Positions 34,771 through 46,700 of a stretch of 64,000 nucleotides of DNA are shown in pieces. Each line of letters starts with the position of its first letter. The stretch's first letter is position 1. Source of the DNA: Clostridium sp. CAG:780. GTDB taxonomy: Bacteria > Bacillota > Clostridia > TANB77 > CAG-508. The notes under the pieces were generated by a model, which had not been told where the DNA came from, did not search any database, and saw only the letters and a program-made list of their open reading frames with translations. Both the position numbers and the translations under genes were made by a program. The stretch is taken from positions 48,341-112,340 of the forward strand of contig HF994458.1 in the NCBI GenBank assembly GCA_000434195.1, in the 5' to 3' direction.

Positions 34771-34941
34771 ATGGCTTATAAAATTACAGATAAATGTATA
34801 GCTTGTGGAGCTTGTGCAGCTAACTGCCCTGTTTCTTGTATAGCTCAAAAAGGAGAAAAATATGAAATTGATCCTGAGCAATGCATCAGCTGTGGAACTT
34901 GTGCAAGTGTTTGCCCAGTTGAAGCACCAGTTGAAGAATAG
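34771..34941 (+). CDS. 2[4Fe-4S] ferredoxin
   Basis: This 56-residue clostridial-type ferredoxin has motifs CIACGACAANCP and CISCGTCASVCP. It is the natural electron acceptor of PFOR and passes electrons to hydrogenase or other enzymes. The start at 34771 follows AAAGGTGGTG. It is placed 57 bp after porB and ends the operon at a terminator. Confidence 0.95.
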   Translation: MAYKITDKCIACGACAANCPVSCIAQKGEKYEIDPEQCISCGTCASVCPVEAPVEE

Positions 34942-34950
34942 AATACAGTA

Positions 34951-34977
34951 AAGAGCGCCTTTCAGCGCTCTTTTTTG
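34951..34977 (+). terminator. Terminator of the por operon
   Basis: Stem GAGCGC/GCGCTC (34953-34958 with 34965-34970), extended by A-T pairs, is followed by TTTTTT. Confidence 0.9.
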
Positions 34978-34989
34978 TTATTTATTTTT

Positions 34990-35925
34990 TTAATATTCAT
35001 CTTGGTTATTGTCTACATTTTTTCTTTCTTCTTTTTCTAATTTTTCTAGTTTTTGTAGCTCTTGTAAGTTTTCTAACTCTTCTTTGTCTACATTTTCTGT
35101 TTCGCTTCCTTTTGGATTTTTTAAAACTTTTACATCTGCAGCATTATAACTCTTGTAAGTTTTTGTGCCTTCTCTTTCAAATTGTACTTTAACCATTTCT
35201 CTTAAAGTTTCTACTGAACAAACTGTTCCTTTTCCATCTTCTGTTTTTACAACAGCTCCAACTTTTGGAAGTCTTTTATTTTTTTCTTCGTATACTTCTT
35301 GTTCATATTTTAGGCAACACATTAATCTGCCACAGTTTCCTGATATTTTTGATGGATTTAGTGAAGCACTTTGTTCTTTTGCCATTTTTATTGATACAAC
35401 ATCAAAATTGTTTAGGAAAGAACAACAGCAAAGTTCTCTACCACAGACTCCATTACCGCCTATTTTTCTAACTTCATCTCTTACTCCTATTTGTCTTAGC
35501 TCTATTCTTGTTTTGTAAATCGCTGCTAAGTCTTTTACAAGCTCCCTAAAGTCAACTCTTCCATCTGAAGTAAAGCTAAATATTATTTTGCTGTTATCAA
35601 ATTTATATTCAACATCTACTAAGTTCATATCTAGATTGTATTTTTTTATTTTTTCTTTGCATACATCAAATGCTTTCTTTTCTTTGTTCCTGTTTTCTTC
35701 TAAGTGTTTGATGTCCTTATAGTTTGCTAATCTTATTATTTTCTTCAATTCTGTTTGAACTTTATTGTCCGGTATTTCTCTTTTGCTAATAACTACTTCT
35801 CCTATGTCCTCTCCCATAGAAGTTTCAACTATGACCTTGTCCTTTGGTTTTAGTTGTATGTATCCTGGGTCAAAGAAATATACTTTTCCAGGTTTTCTAA
35901 ATCTAACTCCTACTATTGTTTTCAT
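34990..35925 (-). CDS. ricT: RicT (YaaT/PSP1 domain) regulatory protein
   Basis: This 311-residue protein has the PSP1 domain with its cysteine cluster: GGNGVCGRELCCCSFL and SGNCGRLMCCLKYEQ. In Bacillus, RicT joins RicA and RicF (YmcA, YlbF) in a 4Fe-4S complex that promotes RNase Y mRNA cleavage and influences Spo0A phosphorylation. The C-terminal 40 residues are a Glu/Leu-rich tail. The start overlaps the end of holB by 23 bp, the same neighbour as in Bacillus. Confidence 0.92.
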   Translation of the reverse strand: MKTIVGVRFRKPGKVYFFDPGYIQLKPKDKVIVETSMGEDIGEVVISKREIPDNKVQTELKKIIRLANYKDIKHLEENRNKEKKAFDVCKEKIKKYNLDMNLVDVEYKFDNSKIIFSFTSDGRVDFRELVKDLAAIYKTRIELRQIGVRDEVRKIGGNGVCGRELCCCSFLNNFDVVSIKMAKEQSASLNPSKISGNCGRLMCCLKYEQEVYEEKNKRLPKVGAVVKTEDGKGTVCSVETLREMVKVQFEREGTKTYKSYNAADVKVLKNPKGSETENVDKEELENLQELQKLEKLEKEERKNVDNNQDEY

Positions 35926-36838
35926 CTATTTCCTCCCATATTTTAAACAACATTTCATCTATACACATATCATAATTTGTGTTTGAATTTAATTTTGTTT
36001 TTGCATTATTTATTATGCCTATAATATTTATAAATTTAGATCTATAATCTGCATTCTTCTTTATGTGACTATATACTATTGCTATCATATAATCTAACAA
36101 GTCAAAAATTATTTCTTTTGATTTATATAGAACTTCGTACTTATTAATCAACTTTACAACATTTGGAATTCTTCCACTAATCATATCTTTTGTAATTACA
36201 TCAATTTGATTATACTCTTCTATGTTGTCATTAATTTTTATTAATCTTCCTATACTCCCATTGCAAAGTTCTAATATGCTTTGGCTTGGCTTTTGTATTT
36301 CTTGATTTTTGTCAATGTATTCTAACATTTCTTTGCCATCTATATTGACAAAACTTAGCTTTAAACATCTTGATTTTATAGTATTTAGCAATTTGTTTTC
36401 ATTTGATGTTATCAATATAATAACTATGTATTCTGGTGGTTCTTCTAGTGTTTTTAGTAAGCTGTTTTGTGCCTCTTCAGTCATTTTTTCTGAATTATCT
36501 ATTATTACAACTTTTTTTGATGACACAATCGGTTTTTGATATATTTTTTCTTGTAGTTCTCTGATTTGTGCTATTTTTATTGAGTTTCCATCTTCTGATA
36601 TTTCTATAAAATCCGGATTATTGTTTGATATAAATTTTATACAAGAATCACATTGATTACAGTTTTCTTTTTCTTGTGATAAGCATAAAATCATTTTTGC
36701 AAATTCTCTTGCTATTTGTTTTTTTCCTATTCCTTCTTCTCCAACAAACAAATAACTATGTGATACTGCATTACTATTTGCAACATTTTTTAATTCTTGT
36801 TTTATTTTTGTATTTCCTACAATATTTTCAAAACTCAA
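35903..36838 (-). CDS. holB: DNA polymerase III delta' subunit
   Basis: This 311-residue clamp-loader AAA+ protein has an N-terminal Walker A-like GEEGIGKKQIA, a zinc module CNQCDSCIKF and a sensor region TSNENKLLNTIKSRCLKL. Delta' is the stator of the clamp loader. It lies between lepB and ricT; the holB-ricT pairing is conserved in Firmicutes. Confidence 0.9.
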   Translation of the reverse strand: MSFENIVGNTKIKQELKNVANSNAVSHSYLFVGEEGIGKKQIAREFAKMILCLSQEKENCNQCDSCIKFISNNNPDFIEISEDGNSIKIAQIRELQEKIYQKPIVSSKKVVIIDNSEKMTEEAQNSLLKTLEEPPEYIVIILITSNENKLLNTIKSRCLKLSFVNIDGKEMLEYIDKNQEIQKPSQSILELCNGSIGRLIKINDNIEEYNQIDVITKDMISGRIPNVVKLINKYEVLYKSKEIIFDLLDYMIAIVYSHIKKNADYRSKFINIIGIINNAKTKLNSNTNYDMCIDEMLFKIWEEIDENNSRS

Positions 36839-36863
36839 TACTTTTTCTCCAATTCTTTATATT

Positions 36864-37514
36864 CTACTCTGCCTTTTCAATTTTTCCCATTTTATTTAAA
36901 GGCCAAAATCTTACTGTTACTTTTCCTTCTATCTTTTCTAATGGTATACATCCGAATTTTCTGCAGTCTATTGAATGTTCTCTATTGTCACCCATTGCAA
37001 ACACACATCCCTCTGGAACTGTGAAGTCTGTAAATACTCCATTATTGCTATTTGTAACAACCGTGTCTTTTAAATATGCAGATTCATCAAGTTCTTCTCC
37101 ATTTATATAGACTTTTCCATCCATAATTTGTACATGTTCACCTGGAAGTGCAATTACTCTTTTTATGTAGCTTTCTTTTCCCCACTCCAATACATAGTAT
37201 GTAAATTTTGAAATTACATTGTTGAATTTTCTTGAATAAATTGCTACTGGTTTAGAGAAATCCACCTCTTTATCTGTCACAACCTTTTTTGTTGGCGCTT
37301 CAAATGTAATTATATCGCCTCTACTTGGCATTTGCTTTTTTGTTCTTGGAATTCTATTTAAAATTAGTCTTTCTCCTGGTTTTAAGTTTGGATACATTGA
37401 CTCTTGTTGAACAACAGTAGGTGTTCCCACGAAATATCTAATTAATAATGCTAATACTATTGCTATTACAATACATTCTATCCATTCTATTATATCTTTT
37501 GTCTTTTCACTCAT
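36864..37514 (-). CDS. lepB: Signal peptidase I
   Basis: This 216-residue type I peptidase has one N-terminal membrane anchor (about 11-29), the catalytic Ser39 in QESMYPNL, the general base Lys118 in YIKRVIALPGE, and box E MGDNREHSIDCRKFG. It cuts Sec signal peptides on the outer face of the membrane, such as those of the surface proteins in this window. Its first eight bases overlap walK. Confidence 0.95.
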   Translation of the reverse strand: MSEKTKDIIEWIECIVIAIVLALLIRYFVGTPTVVQQESMYPNLKPGERLILNRIPRTKKQMPSRGDIITFEAPTKKVVTDKEVDFSKPVAIYSRKFNNVISKFTYYVLEWGKESYIKRVIALPGEHVQIMDGKVYINGEELDESAYLKDTVVTNSNNGVFTDFTVPEGCVFAMGDNREHSIDCRKFGCIPLEKIEGKVTVRFWPLNKMGKIEKAE

Positions 37515-38991
37515 TTATATCTTTCCTTTCGTCCTGCTTTTTTACGGCTGGAATTCTTATAACAACTTCTGTTCCTTTTCCATATTCACTTTTAATATCT
37601 ATACTACCTTTATTTTGCTCTATGATTTCTTTTGCAATAGGCAAACCTAGTCCTGTTCCACCCATCTCTCTAGTTCTAGCTTTGTCTACTCTGTAAAATC
37701 TTTCGAACACTCTACCTAAATCTTCTTTTGGGATTCCTATTCCATTATCTATTACCTTAATATATGCGTCATTATACACAAATCCTACATATATTTTTAT
37801 TACTCCACCTTCAGGAGTGTATTTTACTGCATTTGACAATACATTTAGAACAACTCTTTCAATACCATTTTTATCTGCTTCTATTGGTGGAACATCTGCT
37901 GTTACATAACATTCTACATTTTGCTTTTTCTTTTCAATTTCGATTTCTAGCTTTTCTTGGCATTTCTTTGTAAGGCTTCCTAAATCAAATTCTGACACTT
38001 CTCTTTTCATTCTATTTGTGTCATATCTTGATAATGTTAATAGATCACTCACTAAATTTGCCATTCTTCTGCCTTCTGATGAGATTACTGATAAGAATTT
38101 CTGCGTAGTTTCTTTGTCATATTCCCCATCTTGAAGTGTGTCCGCATATCCAATAATTGAAGTAATTGGTGTTTTTAGCTCGTGCGATACATCTGCCACA
38201 AATTCTTTTCTCATATTATCAAGTTTTACGTGCTCTGTGATGTCTTGTATAACTGCAATTATCCCTGATGACAAGTTGTTTTCGTCTTTGTATGGTGCAA
38301 AGAACACGTTTACTGTTTTTTCTCCCACATTTATTCTTTGCTCTGATGGAGTCCAGCTTTCTAAATATAATATTGCTTCTTTTTTTATTTCCACATTTAG
38401 CTTCTTAAATATATCATCAAAATTATCTTCTTTGTCTATATTTAATAACTCTTTTGCAGCTGGATTTATATGCATTACTTTGCCATTTTCATCAAATGCT
38501 ATAACGCCATCTGTCATATGCAATAATATTGCTTCTATCTCTCTTTTTTGTCTATTTACGTCTGTTAAGTTTTGTTTAAGTTCTCCTGTCATTATCTCTA
38601 TTATATTGGTAATTGCATCGACTTCTGATTTGCCTCTTTTTTTCTTTTTTATATCTTCTAACCTAATTAATTCTGTATTGTCTCCACTTGCAATTTTTCT
38701 TGCTCTGTTTGCTAAGTCCTTTATTGGCATTATTATAACCTTTGATACAAAAGCTCCCATTATTGAAACAATACAAGAAAATACTAATATTGCACTTAAT
38801 ATTAGTATTTTTATTTGCTTCATTTGTACCTCTTGCATAGCTTGGATTTCTTGAAAGCTTGAGCCATCAACTGTATTTGCTAATGTGCTTGACTGGCTTA
38901 TTATATTCATCGAAAATGCACCCATTCCCAAAATTATTATAATACCAGTAACAAAAAACATTAATAAAATTTTACTTTGTATATTTCTCAT
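37507..38991 (-). CDS. walK: Sensor histidine kinase, WalK/PhoR-like
   Basis: This 494-residue kinase has two membrane helices (about 8-29 and 61-83) around a short 30-residue external loop, HAMP (about 84-136), PAS (about 150-255), HisKA with phospho-acceptor His270 in DVSHELKTPITS, and HATPase with N, G1, F and G2 boxes (NVLSNAVKYT; DNGIGIP; GGTGLGL). It differs from Bacillus WalK in lacking a large extracellular PAS domain. It lies 11 bp after the OmpR-type regulator and is its partner. WalRK governs wall metabolism; I infer that role from layout and neighbours. Confidence 0.88.
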   Translation of the reverse strand: MRNIQSKILLMFFVTGIIIILGMGAFSMNIISQSSTLANTVDGSSFQEIQAMQEVQMKQIKILILSAILVFSCIVSIMGAFVSKVIIMPIKDLANRARKIASGDNTELIRLEDIKKKKRGKSEVDAITNIIEIMTGELKQNLTDVNRQKREIEAILLHMTDGVIAFDENGKVMHINPAAKELLNIDKEDNFDDIFKKLNVEIKKEAILYLESWTPSEQRINVGEKTVNVFFAPYKDENNLSSGIIAVIQDITEHVKLDNMRKEFVADVSHELKTPITSIIGYADTLQDGEYDKETTQKFLSVISSEGRRMANLVSDLLTLSRYDTNRMKREVSEFDLGSLTKKCQEKLEIEIEKKKQNVECYVTADVPPIEADKNGIERVVLNVLSNAVKYTPEGGVIKIYVGFVYNDAYIKVIDNGIGIPKEDLGRVFERFYRVDKARTREMGGTGLGLPIAKEIIEQNKGSIDIKSEYGKGTEVVIRIPAVKKQDERKDINE

Positions 38992-39002
38992 AGTAGTTTC
39001 CT

Positions 39003-39731
39003 TTATTTAGATGCTAGGTAGTAGCCTATTCCTCTCTTGTTTATTATGATTTTAGAGTTTTTTGTGCTATCTCCTAGTTTTTCTCTAATTCTGCAAACAG
39101 TAACATCTACGGTTCTTATGTCTCCATAATATTCATAGTTCCATACTTTTTCTAAAAGCACTTCTCTTGTAACAGGAATTCCTGGTTGCATTGCTAAGTA
39201 TTTTACAAGTTCAAATTCCTTTGGTGTTAAAGCTTTTACTTGGCCTTTCACCTTTACCTCTACTTTTTCTAGGTCAAGTTCTAAATCGCCAACAACAATT
39301 TTGTTGTTTTTGTTTGTTGATTCTTTATCTCTTCTTTCCTTTTCATCATCAACTTTTCTCAAATTTGCTTTTACTCTTGCCATTAATTCTCTTACACTGA
39401 ATGGCTTAGTGATGTAGTCGTCTGCACCTAATTCTAGTCCAACTATTTTGTCTATTTCCTCGTCTTTTGCAGATATCATAAGAATTGGCACATTATATGT
39501 TTGTTTTACTCTTTTGCAAACTGTTAATCCATCCATTTTTGGAAGCATTACATCTAATAAAATCAAATCTGGTCTTTGTTCTATTGCAATGTTTAATCCC
39601 ATTTCTCCGTCAGTTGCTTCTAGGGTATTATATCCTTCTTTTTTTAAATTATATACTAATATATCTATAATTGGTTTTTCATCGTCTACGACTAATATTG
39701 TTTTTTTGTTTGGATCTAAATCTTCTTTCAT
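39003..39731 (-). CDS. walR: OmpR-family response regulator, WalR/PhoP-like
   Basis: This 242-residue regulator has a receiver domain with acidic pair (VVDDE), phospho-acceptor Asp60 in LILLDVMLP, the switch/Lys region ending YITKPFS, and a winged-helix C-terminus with RTVDVTVCRIREKLGD. The start at 39731 follows AAAGGAGTG; a 14-residue in-frame extension runs into the upstream gene. Co-transcribed with the kinase. Confidence 0.92.
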   Translation of the reverse strand: MKEDLDPNKKTILVVDDEKPIIDILVYNLKKEGYNTLEATDGEMGLNIAIEQRPDLILLDVMLPKMDGLTVCKRVKQTYNVPILMISAKDEEIDKIVGLELGADDYITKPFSVRELMARVKANLRKVDDEKERRDKESTNKNNKIVVGDLELDLEKVEVKVKGQVKALTPKEFELVKYLAMQPGIPVTREVLLEKVWNYEYYGDIRTVDVTVCRIREKLGDSTKNSKIIINKRGIGYYLASK

Positions 39732-39756
39732 AGAAGTACACTCCTTTATTTTATTT

Positions 39757-40623
39757 TTATCTTTCTTCGTCATCTTCTCTTGTTTGTGTTGTTTGATTTT
39801 GTTGTTCTTCTTTTTCTACTTTTTCTGCCACAAATTGGCCTTTCTCGTTAACATAGAATTTGTAGTTTTCTTTAAGGTCTGCCGCTTCTTGATATGTATC
39901 AATTATCTTATCAGCCGCCGGCTTTAAATCTTCCATATTTGTTGTTGATGTATCTCTATCTTCATCTAGTAATTCTCTTGCATTAATAATAAGTTGTTTA
40001 GCCGTTCCGTTAAGAGTATCTTTTGATGAAAGGAAGAAAAAATCCTTTGGTCGAATCGTTCTACCATCTGGCAAATTGATAACAGTACGATGGTCTCCTT
40101 CTCTATTGATATTGTCATGTATCTCTATTTCTCCTGGATTTTCAATTCCATATGCTTGTGCTATTTGATTTGCCATAACATCCTCATATAAGTCTATTAC
40201 AAAATCTTTAGAATCAATTATTGTCTTAACTGCTTCTGTATACTCTTCCTGTTCTTCCACCATCATGTTTGACTTGTTTCTTAATCTTGTGTATGTTTGT
40301 ATTGCTTGTTCCAACTTCTCTACATTTTCCATTTGCTCGTTTCTCTCGTCTTCTGGTTCATAAGAAAGTTGTTCTTCTATTCCTCTTATTCTTGATTCTT
40401 GCTCATTTGCTAACTCTATTGCTGTTTGCAAATCTTTATTGTAATTTGCTTTTTCTGCCATATTAGAGATTACTGTTTTTCCTATTCCAACTCCTACTCC
40501 GCCTAATATGATTCCAGCTCCTAAAAATGCTGCAGCTTTTTGTTTGAATGCTTGTTTACTACTTCTATAGTTTCCGCTTCTTCTACTAGGATTATTACTT
40601 ATCTGTCTTCTTCCTTGTTCCAT
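39757..40623 (-). CDS. Coiled-coil membrane protein of unknown function upstream of walR
   Basis: This 288-residue protein starts with a basic, Arg/Ser-rich cytoplasmic tail (MEQGRRQISNNPSRRSG), then one glycine-rich membrane segment (AAAFLGAGIILGGVGVGIGK, about 32-51) and a long charged helical region, likely coiled coil (about 58-140). A small domain follows with TVINLPDGRTIRPKDFFF and an acidic Gln-rich end. I do not recognise the family. GGAGG precedes the ATG at 40623. Being the first gene of the walRK operon, it may be part of the same envelope-stress output, which is inference. Confidence 0.7.
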   Translation of the reverse strand: MEQGRRQISNNPSRRSGNYRSSKQAFKQKAAAFLGAGIILGGVGVGIGKTVISNMAEKANYNKDLQTAIELANEQESRIRGIEEQLSYEPEDERNEQMENVEKLEQAIQTYTRLRNKSNMMVEEQEEYTEAVKTIIDSKDFVIDLYEDVMANQIAQAYGIENPGEIEIHDNINREGDHRTVINLPDGRTIRPKDFFFLSSKDTLNGTAKQLIINARELLDEDRDTSTTNMEDLKPAADKIIDTYQEAADLKENYKFYVNEKGQFVAEKVEKEEQQNQTTQTREDDEER

Positions 40624-40657
40624 AAATAAATTCCTCCGTACTTTATTATTTGCATTT

Positions 40658-40686
40658 ATTATACCTCTTGTGCTCATACTTGTCAA
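40658..40686 (-). promoter_or_regulatory. Promoter of the walR-walK-lepB-holB-ricT run
   Basis: Perfect TTGACA (40681-40686) and TATAAT (40658-40663) are separated by 17 bp. Confidence 0.85.
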
Positions 40687-40751
40687 AGCTTTTTTACAAT
40701 ATTATTGCAATATTATTACTATTTGTTTTTCTGGCAAATATTATGCACAAA

Positions 40752-40785
40752 AGAGTCGATTTATTTTATTAAATCGACTCTCTTT
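40752..40785 (-). terminator. Terminator after the glucan synthase gene
   Basis: A perfect 12-bp stem (40752-40763 with 40770-40781) lies 2 bp beyond the stop of the large gene. T-rich sequence flanks both sides. Confidence 0.85.
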
Positions 40786-40786
40786 T

Positions 40787-43700
40787 TTATATTATTACTT
40801 CTATATTATAGATCCCACCATTTTTATTAAGTTTTATTTTTTTCTCTTTTATTTCCTCTCCGTTGCAAATCATCTTTTCTATTTGCTCTGTTACAATTTC
40901 CTTGTGATTACTATTTATTACTTTTATATTATACAAACTATTTCCATATTTGTATTTAATTTCGTATTGTTCCCATTTGGTTGGTATATGTGGCAATATC
41001 TCCAAATATTCATTTTTAATGTTTAAGCCTAATATATATTTTATACCTGCTACATACATCCAACTACTAGAGCCAGTGTACCAAGTCCAACCACCTCTAC
41101 CTGCTAAATTTCCTTGACCATATACGTCTGCTGGTATTACATATGGCTCAACTTTATATCTATTACTTCCTTCTTTTGTTCTACTGTGTTCTATTGGATT
41201 TATCATTCTAAAATTTTCATATGCTTTATCATTCAAATTAAGCATTGCTTGTGCAATAATGGTCCAGGTTGCAGCATGTGTGTATTGTCCTCCATTCTCT
41301 CTCGTGCCCGGTAAATATGATTTTATATATCCTGGTTCCAATTTACTCTTTTCAAACGGTGGATCTAGTAATTTTATTATTCCTATTTCTTTGTCTATTA
41401 AGTGATTTTCTAAGCTTTCCATCGCTATATACTTTTTGTCATTGTCACCCGCTTCTGAAATCGTTGCCCAGCTTTGAGATATATTATCTATTTTACACTC
41501 TTCGTTTTGCAAGCTTCCTAATGTTTCTCCATTATCTGTAAATGCTCTTTTATACCATCTGCTATCCCATCCTTCGGTGTTTAATATTCTCTTTAATTTT
41601 TCCATTATTGCTAGATATTTTTCTGCTCTCTCATTATCATTTTTATATTTACATACGGGTATAAACTTCTTTAATACCTCATATAAGAAGAATCCTAACC
41701 ATACACTTTCTCCTATTCCTTTACTGCCCACATTACTAAATCCATCATTCCAGTCCCCTGTTCCTATTTTAGGAAGTCCATGTTCTCCAAAGTTTAGCGA
41801 TTTTTCTATTGCTCTTATGCAATGCATATATAGGCTTTCTTTTGTTTGAGAATCCTTATACAAATCATACCTTTCATTTTCTTCTGGTGCTAAAATTCTT
41901 CCTTCTTTATAGCTTATCTCTTCATCTAATATTTGATAATCATTTGTAAAGCTTATATAGTCTTCTGTTACATATGCCAGCCACAGCAAGTCATCTGAAA
42001 TTCTTGTTCTTATTCCCCTACTTGTTTCTTCGTGCCACCAGTGTTCAACATCACCTTCTATGAATTGATGTCTTGCACTTTTTAGTATTTGTTTTCTTGC
42101 TATTTCTGGTTCAATATATTTTACGGCCATAGTGTCTTGAAGTTGATCTCTAAATCCATACGCTCCACCTGATTGGTAGAATCCTGTTCTTCCATATAAT
42201 CTTGCACAGATTGTTTGATATATCAACCAACCATTTAATAAAATGTTTGTAGATTCCATTGGTGTATTAACTTGTAATCTGTTTACTAGGTCACTCCAAT
42301 ATCTCTTTATATTTACATATTCATTTTTGCAATTTCCTATATTTGAGTATTTATATGCAATATCTAATGCTTCTTCTTTAGTTTCTGCACTTCCTAGTAC
42401 AAATGATATTTCTTTGGTTGAAAATGCTTCTATTGTTACATCTATCATTATAGCCATTATGCTATCTTTTCCAAAAGAGTTTTCTCTGCTTAGTTCTATT
42501 TGATCTAGTCCCGCTGGAGAGCTTATTCCTAAATTTTTTAAGAATGAGCTCTTGCTACCTGTATAAGATTTTATTTTTTCACTAGATGTTACAAAAATCG
42601 AATCCTCCTTCTTTTCGTTCATTACATTTCTTAAAAATATTGTATTTGATGCTGTGTTAAAATTTGTATATAAATATTTGTTAGTTTTTATTTCATCTTC
42701 TCCCAATACAGGTTTTATATAATATACTAATTTTAGATTTTTTCTTTGAGGATTTTTGTTTTCTAATGTTAATAAATTTATTTTAACATTGTCTTCTTTT
42801 GGCACAAATATATCTACTGTTTGCTTTATTCTTGAAGAAGTATGAATATATTTTGCATAGCCAAATCCATAAATTGCATAATATTCATTTTCATCATGCA
42901 TTGGATTGTAACCAACTGACCACTTCTTGTTTGTGTCCTTATCTTTTATATATATTATTTCTGAAGGAGTATCTGTTACTTGGTCATTTGACCACGCCGT
43001 TATTCTATTTAATTTGCTATTTTTATTCCAAGTATATCCACCCATATTTTCTGTTGTTAATGTTCCAAATTTACCGTTTGTTATAATGTGGCTCCAAACT
43101 GTTGGTAGAGTGTCATTTGAACTTACTTTTATTTGATATTCTTTTCCGTCTTTTGCAAATCCACCATATTCATTAAAATATTTTAACTCTTTTTCGTCCA
43201 GTATCATTTCTGTGTCTGTTTCGTTTTCAAAACTTATTTCTTTGTTTGAATCATAAGCAACTTCTTTCACATTGTCTAATATCTTGTGTTCTATTTCCTT
43301 CATTTGGATTTCCAATGAACTATAACTTGCATTTATTATTAAGTTTGCTCTCATTTCCAATAATTTTTTATCTTTACTGTCCACATTTTCTAAACAGAAT
43401 ATGCCTCCTGGAATGTTTAACAAATATGCTAAATTCTTGTTTAATACTGCCGTTTGTATAGCATCTCTTACATAATTTTCGTAGCTTTCTTTTTCTTCAT
43501 TTAGTATTACTAAATCAATGTTTATATTTTTAACTCTAAAAAATTCATACGCACTTAATACTTCTTTGATTATATCTATATCATTAATATCTTTTATTTT
43601 CACTAGCAATATCGGCAGGTCTCCTGATATTCCATATTTCCATAAATTCGATACTGGATATTGAGCGTTGTCATTATACTGATTCTTTTTTATATCTACT

Positions 43701-46700
43701 TTTGGTGCAAATAATATATATGCTAACATTTGTTGATATATTTCTATATCTTTTCCCTTTAATCCCAAATATCTATTTTCCGCTTCACTCTTGGCTTTTA
43801 AAAGTTCAAAAGTTCTTTTAGTATTTTCATTGTTCATAAATCTAACAACATTTTTTAATACATTTTCTCTGTCTTCTCCCACAGATATTATAAAGTCTAT
43901 ATATGTTGTTTCTTCTGGTCTTATATTGATGGTTTGTTTCATTGCAACAATCGGATCTGTTGTATATCCAATTTTTCTACTAAATGGTATTGAATTTTCT
44001 ACTTCCTTTGGAACCTTGTAATTGCATCTTCCAAAAAATCTTTCTTTGTCTATTTCGTATTCAACTTCTCCTATGGTGTTATTTTGAGCAAATAGATTTA
44101 CTGCCATATAGATATCTTGTTCTGAAGCTGTATGCGATTTTCTCTTTATTAAAATTGTATTTGTACTATCAATATATTCATATGACAAGAATAAGTTATT
44201 AAATGCCTTGTGCGCATAATCTTGCATTTTATCAGATATTATAGGCTCTATAAATCCTGTAATTTCTAATATTTCTTCTATGGCTCCTGTATTTTTTAGC
44301 TCTAACCTTCTTACTTCCACAGGTTCATCTGTGTCCACTATTGTTTTTGTTATTGTTTCAATACTTTCGTCTACTCTTATTATCTTATCCATTTCTGGTG
44401 CAAATACAAGATTATATTTGTCCGGTTTCTTTCCGATTGTTGAATACGTATTTGTCCAAATATTTTTGTTTCTAATATTTTTTATATAGAACATTATTCC
44501 TTGCTGTGCTTCGTCTGTTTCTTTGTATCTATTTACTTGCAAGTTTTTGTACTTGCTATACCCATTTCCAAACTGGTCCATTATTATGGTATATTTGTCA
44601 TTTGCTATTACATTAGATATATTTAGATTTTCGTTTATTTTACTGTATTGTCTTTGCGTATAATTTTCGTAATCTTGATATTTAATTTTTTCTACCTTTT
44701 CTTTTTCTTCTTTTGTTATTATCATATTTTCCGGCATTTTTTCTTGCAATAGAATATTTACAGCTTGAATTTCTGGATTATACATAAATCTTTTCTGTAT
44801 TATATTTTTATTTATCAAATTATTTATCGACAATAATATTAACCCTTGATGATGTGCCATATATGTTTTTACTGGTGTGTATCCATTTTTTGTTCTGCCT
44901 GGCGTAAAATCTATTGCTTCGTAAAATCCGTATTTATCATACATTTTTTCTTGTTCTAATACTTTTAAATTATTAAAAACTTCTTTTGGTGAATCGTTTA
45001 TGGCAAGAACTGAACCATATGCTGATACCACAATTTCGTCAGATAGTCCTCTTTTCAATCCAAGCCAAGGAATTCCAAAGGCTTTGTATTGGTAGTTGTT
45101 ATTCAAATCTCTTAAATTAAATGCCGCTTCTGATATTCCCCATGGTATTCCTAATCTTTTTGCATATTCTAACTGACTCATTATCATAAATTTGCAAGAT
45201 TCATCTAATATGCTACCTGAATATTGTGGAATGTTTACTGTTGGCATCAAATATTCAAATGATGTTCCAGACCAAGAAATCAGTCCTTTATATCCATTTA
45301 ATGTTGTCAATGTTCTGCTCAAATTGTACCAATGCTTTTCTGAAATATCCTTTTTAGCTATTGCAATTAGACTTGTTTGCCTTGCTTCAGATGCTAATAA
45401 ATCATAGTAAGAGTCTGTTAATTGATTATCCTCTACGTTAAATCCTATTGAAAATAGTCTGTTTTCTTGGTCATATAATTTTGCAAAATCTGTTTGTTCT
45501 ATTATGTTTTTAATATTTTCTAACATTATATTTATTTTTGATATTGTTTCACTATTTTCTATTTCTTCTTTTTCTTTTAATAAGAACTGTTTTAATACAT
45601 AAAGATATCCTACAAAATTTCCACTATCAACTGATGATATATATCTTGGTATAAGTGGTTCCAACGTTTCTATGTTATACCAATTATATAAATGTCCATT
45701 CCATTTTGTTAAATTACTTATTGTATTCACCATTTTATATAATAGTTCCATTGTATCTTCTAAATTTTCGTATTTTAAATCATAGCTTGACATTACAGCA
45801 AGAAGGGCAAGTCCTATATTTGTCGGTGATGTTCTCATTACTACTTTTGGTTTTCTGTCTTCTTGGTAATTATCTGGTGGTAAATAGTTTCCTCTTTGAA
45901 TTAGATTTTCTTTAAAGTACAGCCAAGTTTTATATCCTACATCCATAATGTAATCTTTTTCTTGTTTGTTTAGTTTTTCTATTGCAAATATTTGCTCATT
46001 TTTCTTACTTATTTGAAACATTATTGCCGGCGCTATAAACCATAACAAGCTTAAAATTAATATTATTAATTCCACTAAAAATGTTGGTGTTGTAATTGTT
46101 ATACAAAAATATACTATTAATCCCAATATTGCTAATATTGAGTTTGCTCTCATTTCTTTGTAATAAGATATTAAATCAGTTTTTGCTGTTCTTTCCGCTT
46201 CTTCTGAAGTTGTCCATTCTAATAAATATTTCTTTGTCTTGGTCATTCTATATATAGTTTTTATTTCCGCTTTTGTTGTTATATAAGCTTTATCAGGTAT
46301 TAGCAAAAAATCTAGTATTCCTCTAAGTAAACTAGCTCTAAGTCCATCTATTGTTTTTACAAATTTTTTAGTTTTTACTATTCCCTCTTTCCTACTTATA
46401 ATTACATTTACAACATCTATAACAACAGGAATTAGTATTGTTATTAGCCCTATTAGTACAAAGTTTATTAATTCTAATTTCAGTATTTTGGCAAGTATTA
46501 AAGAATATATAATTGTCATTAACGCAAAAAATTCCACCTTACTTCTTACTATATTGCTAAATATTTTGTATTTACTTAATAATCCTAACGGGTTGTTTTT
46601 TCTTTCTCCTTTTTTATTTATTATTGTCTTTTTTAACCACGGAAGTATTTGAAAATCTCCTCTTATCCATCTATATAATCTAGTTCTAAAACTTAAATAA

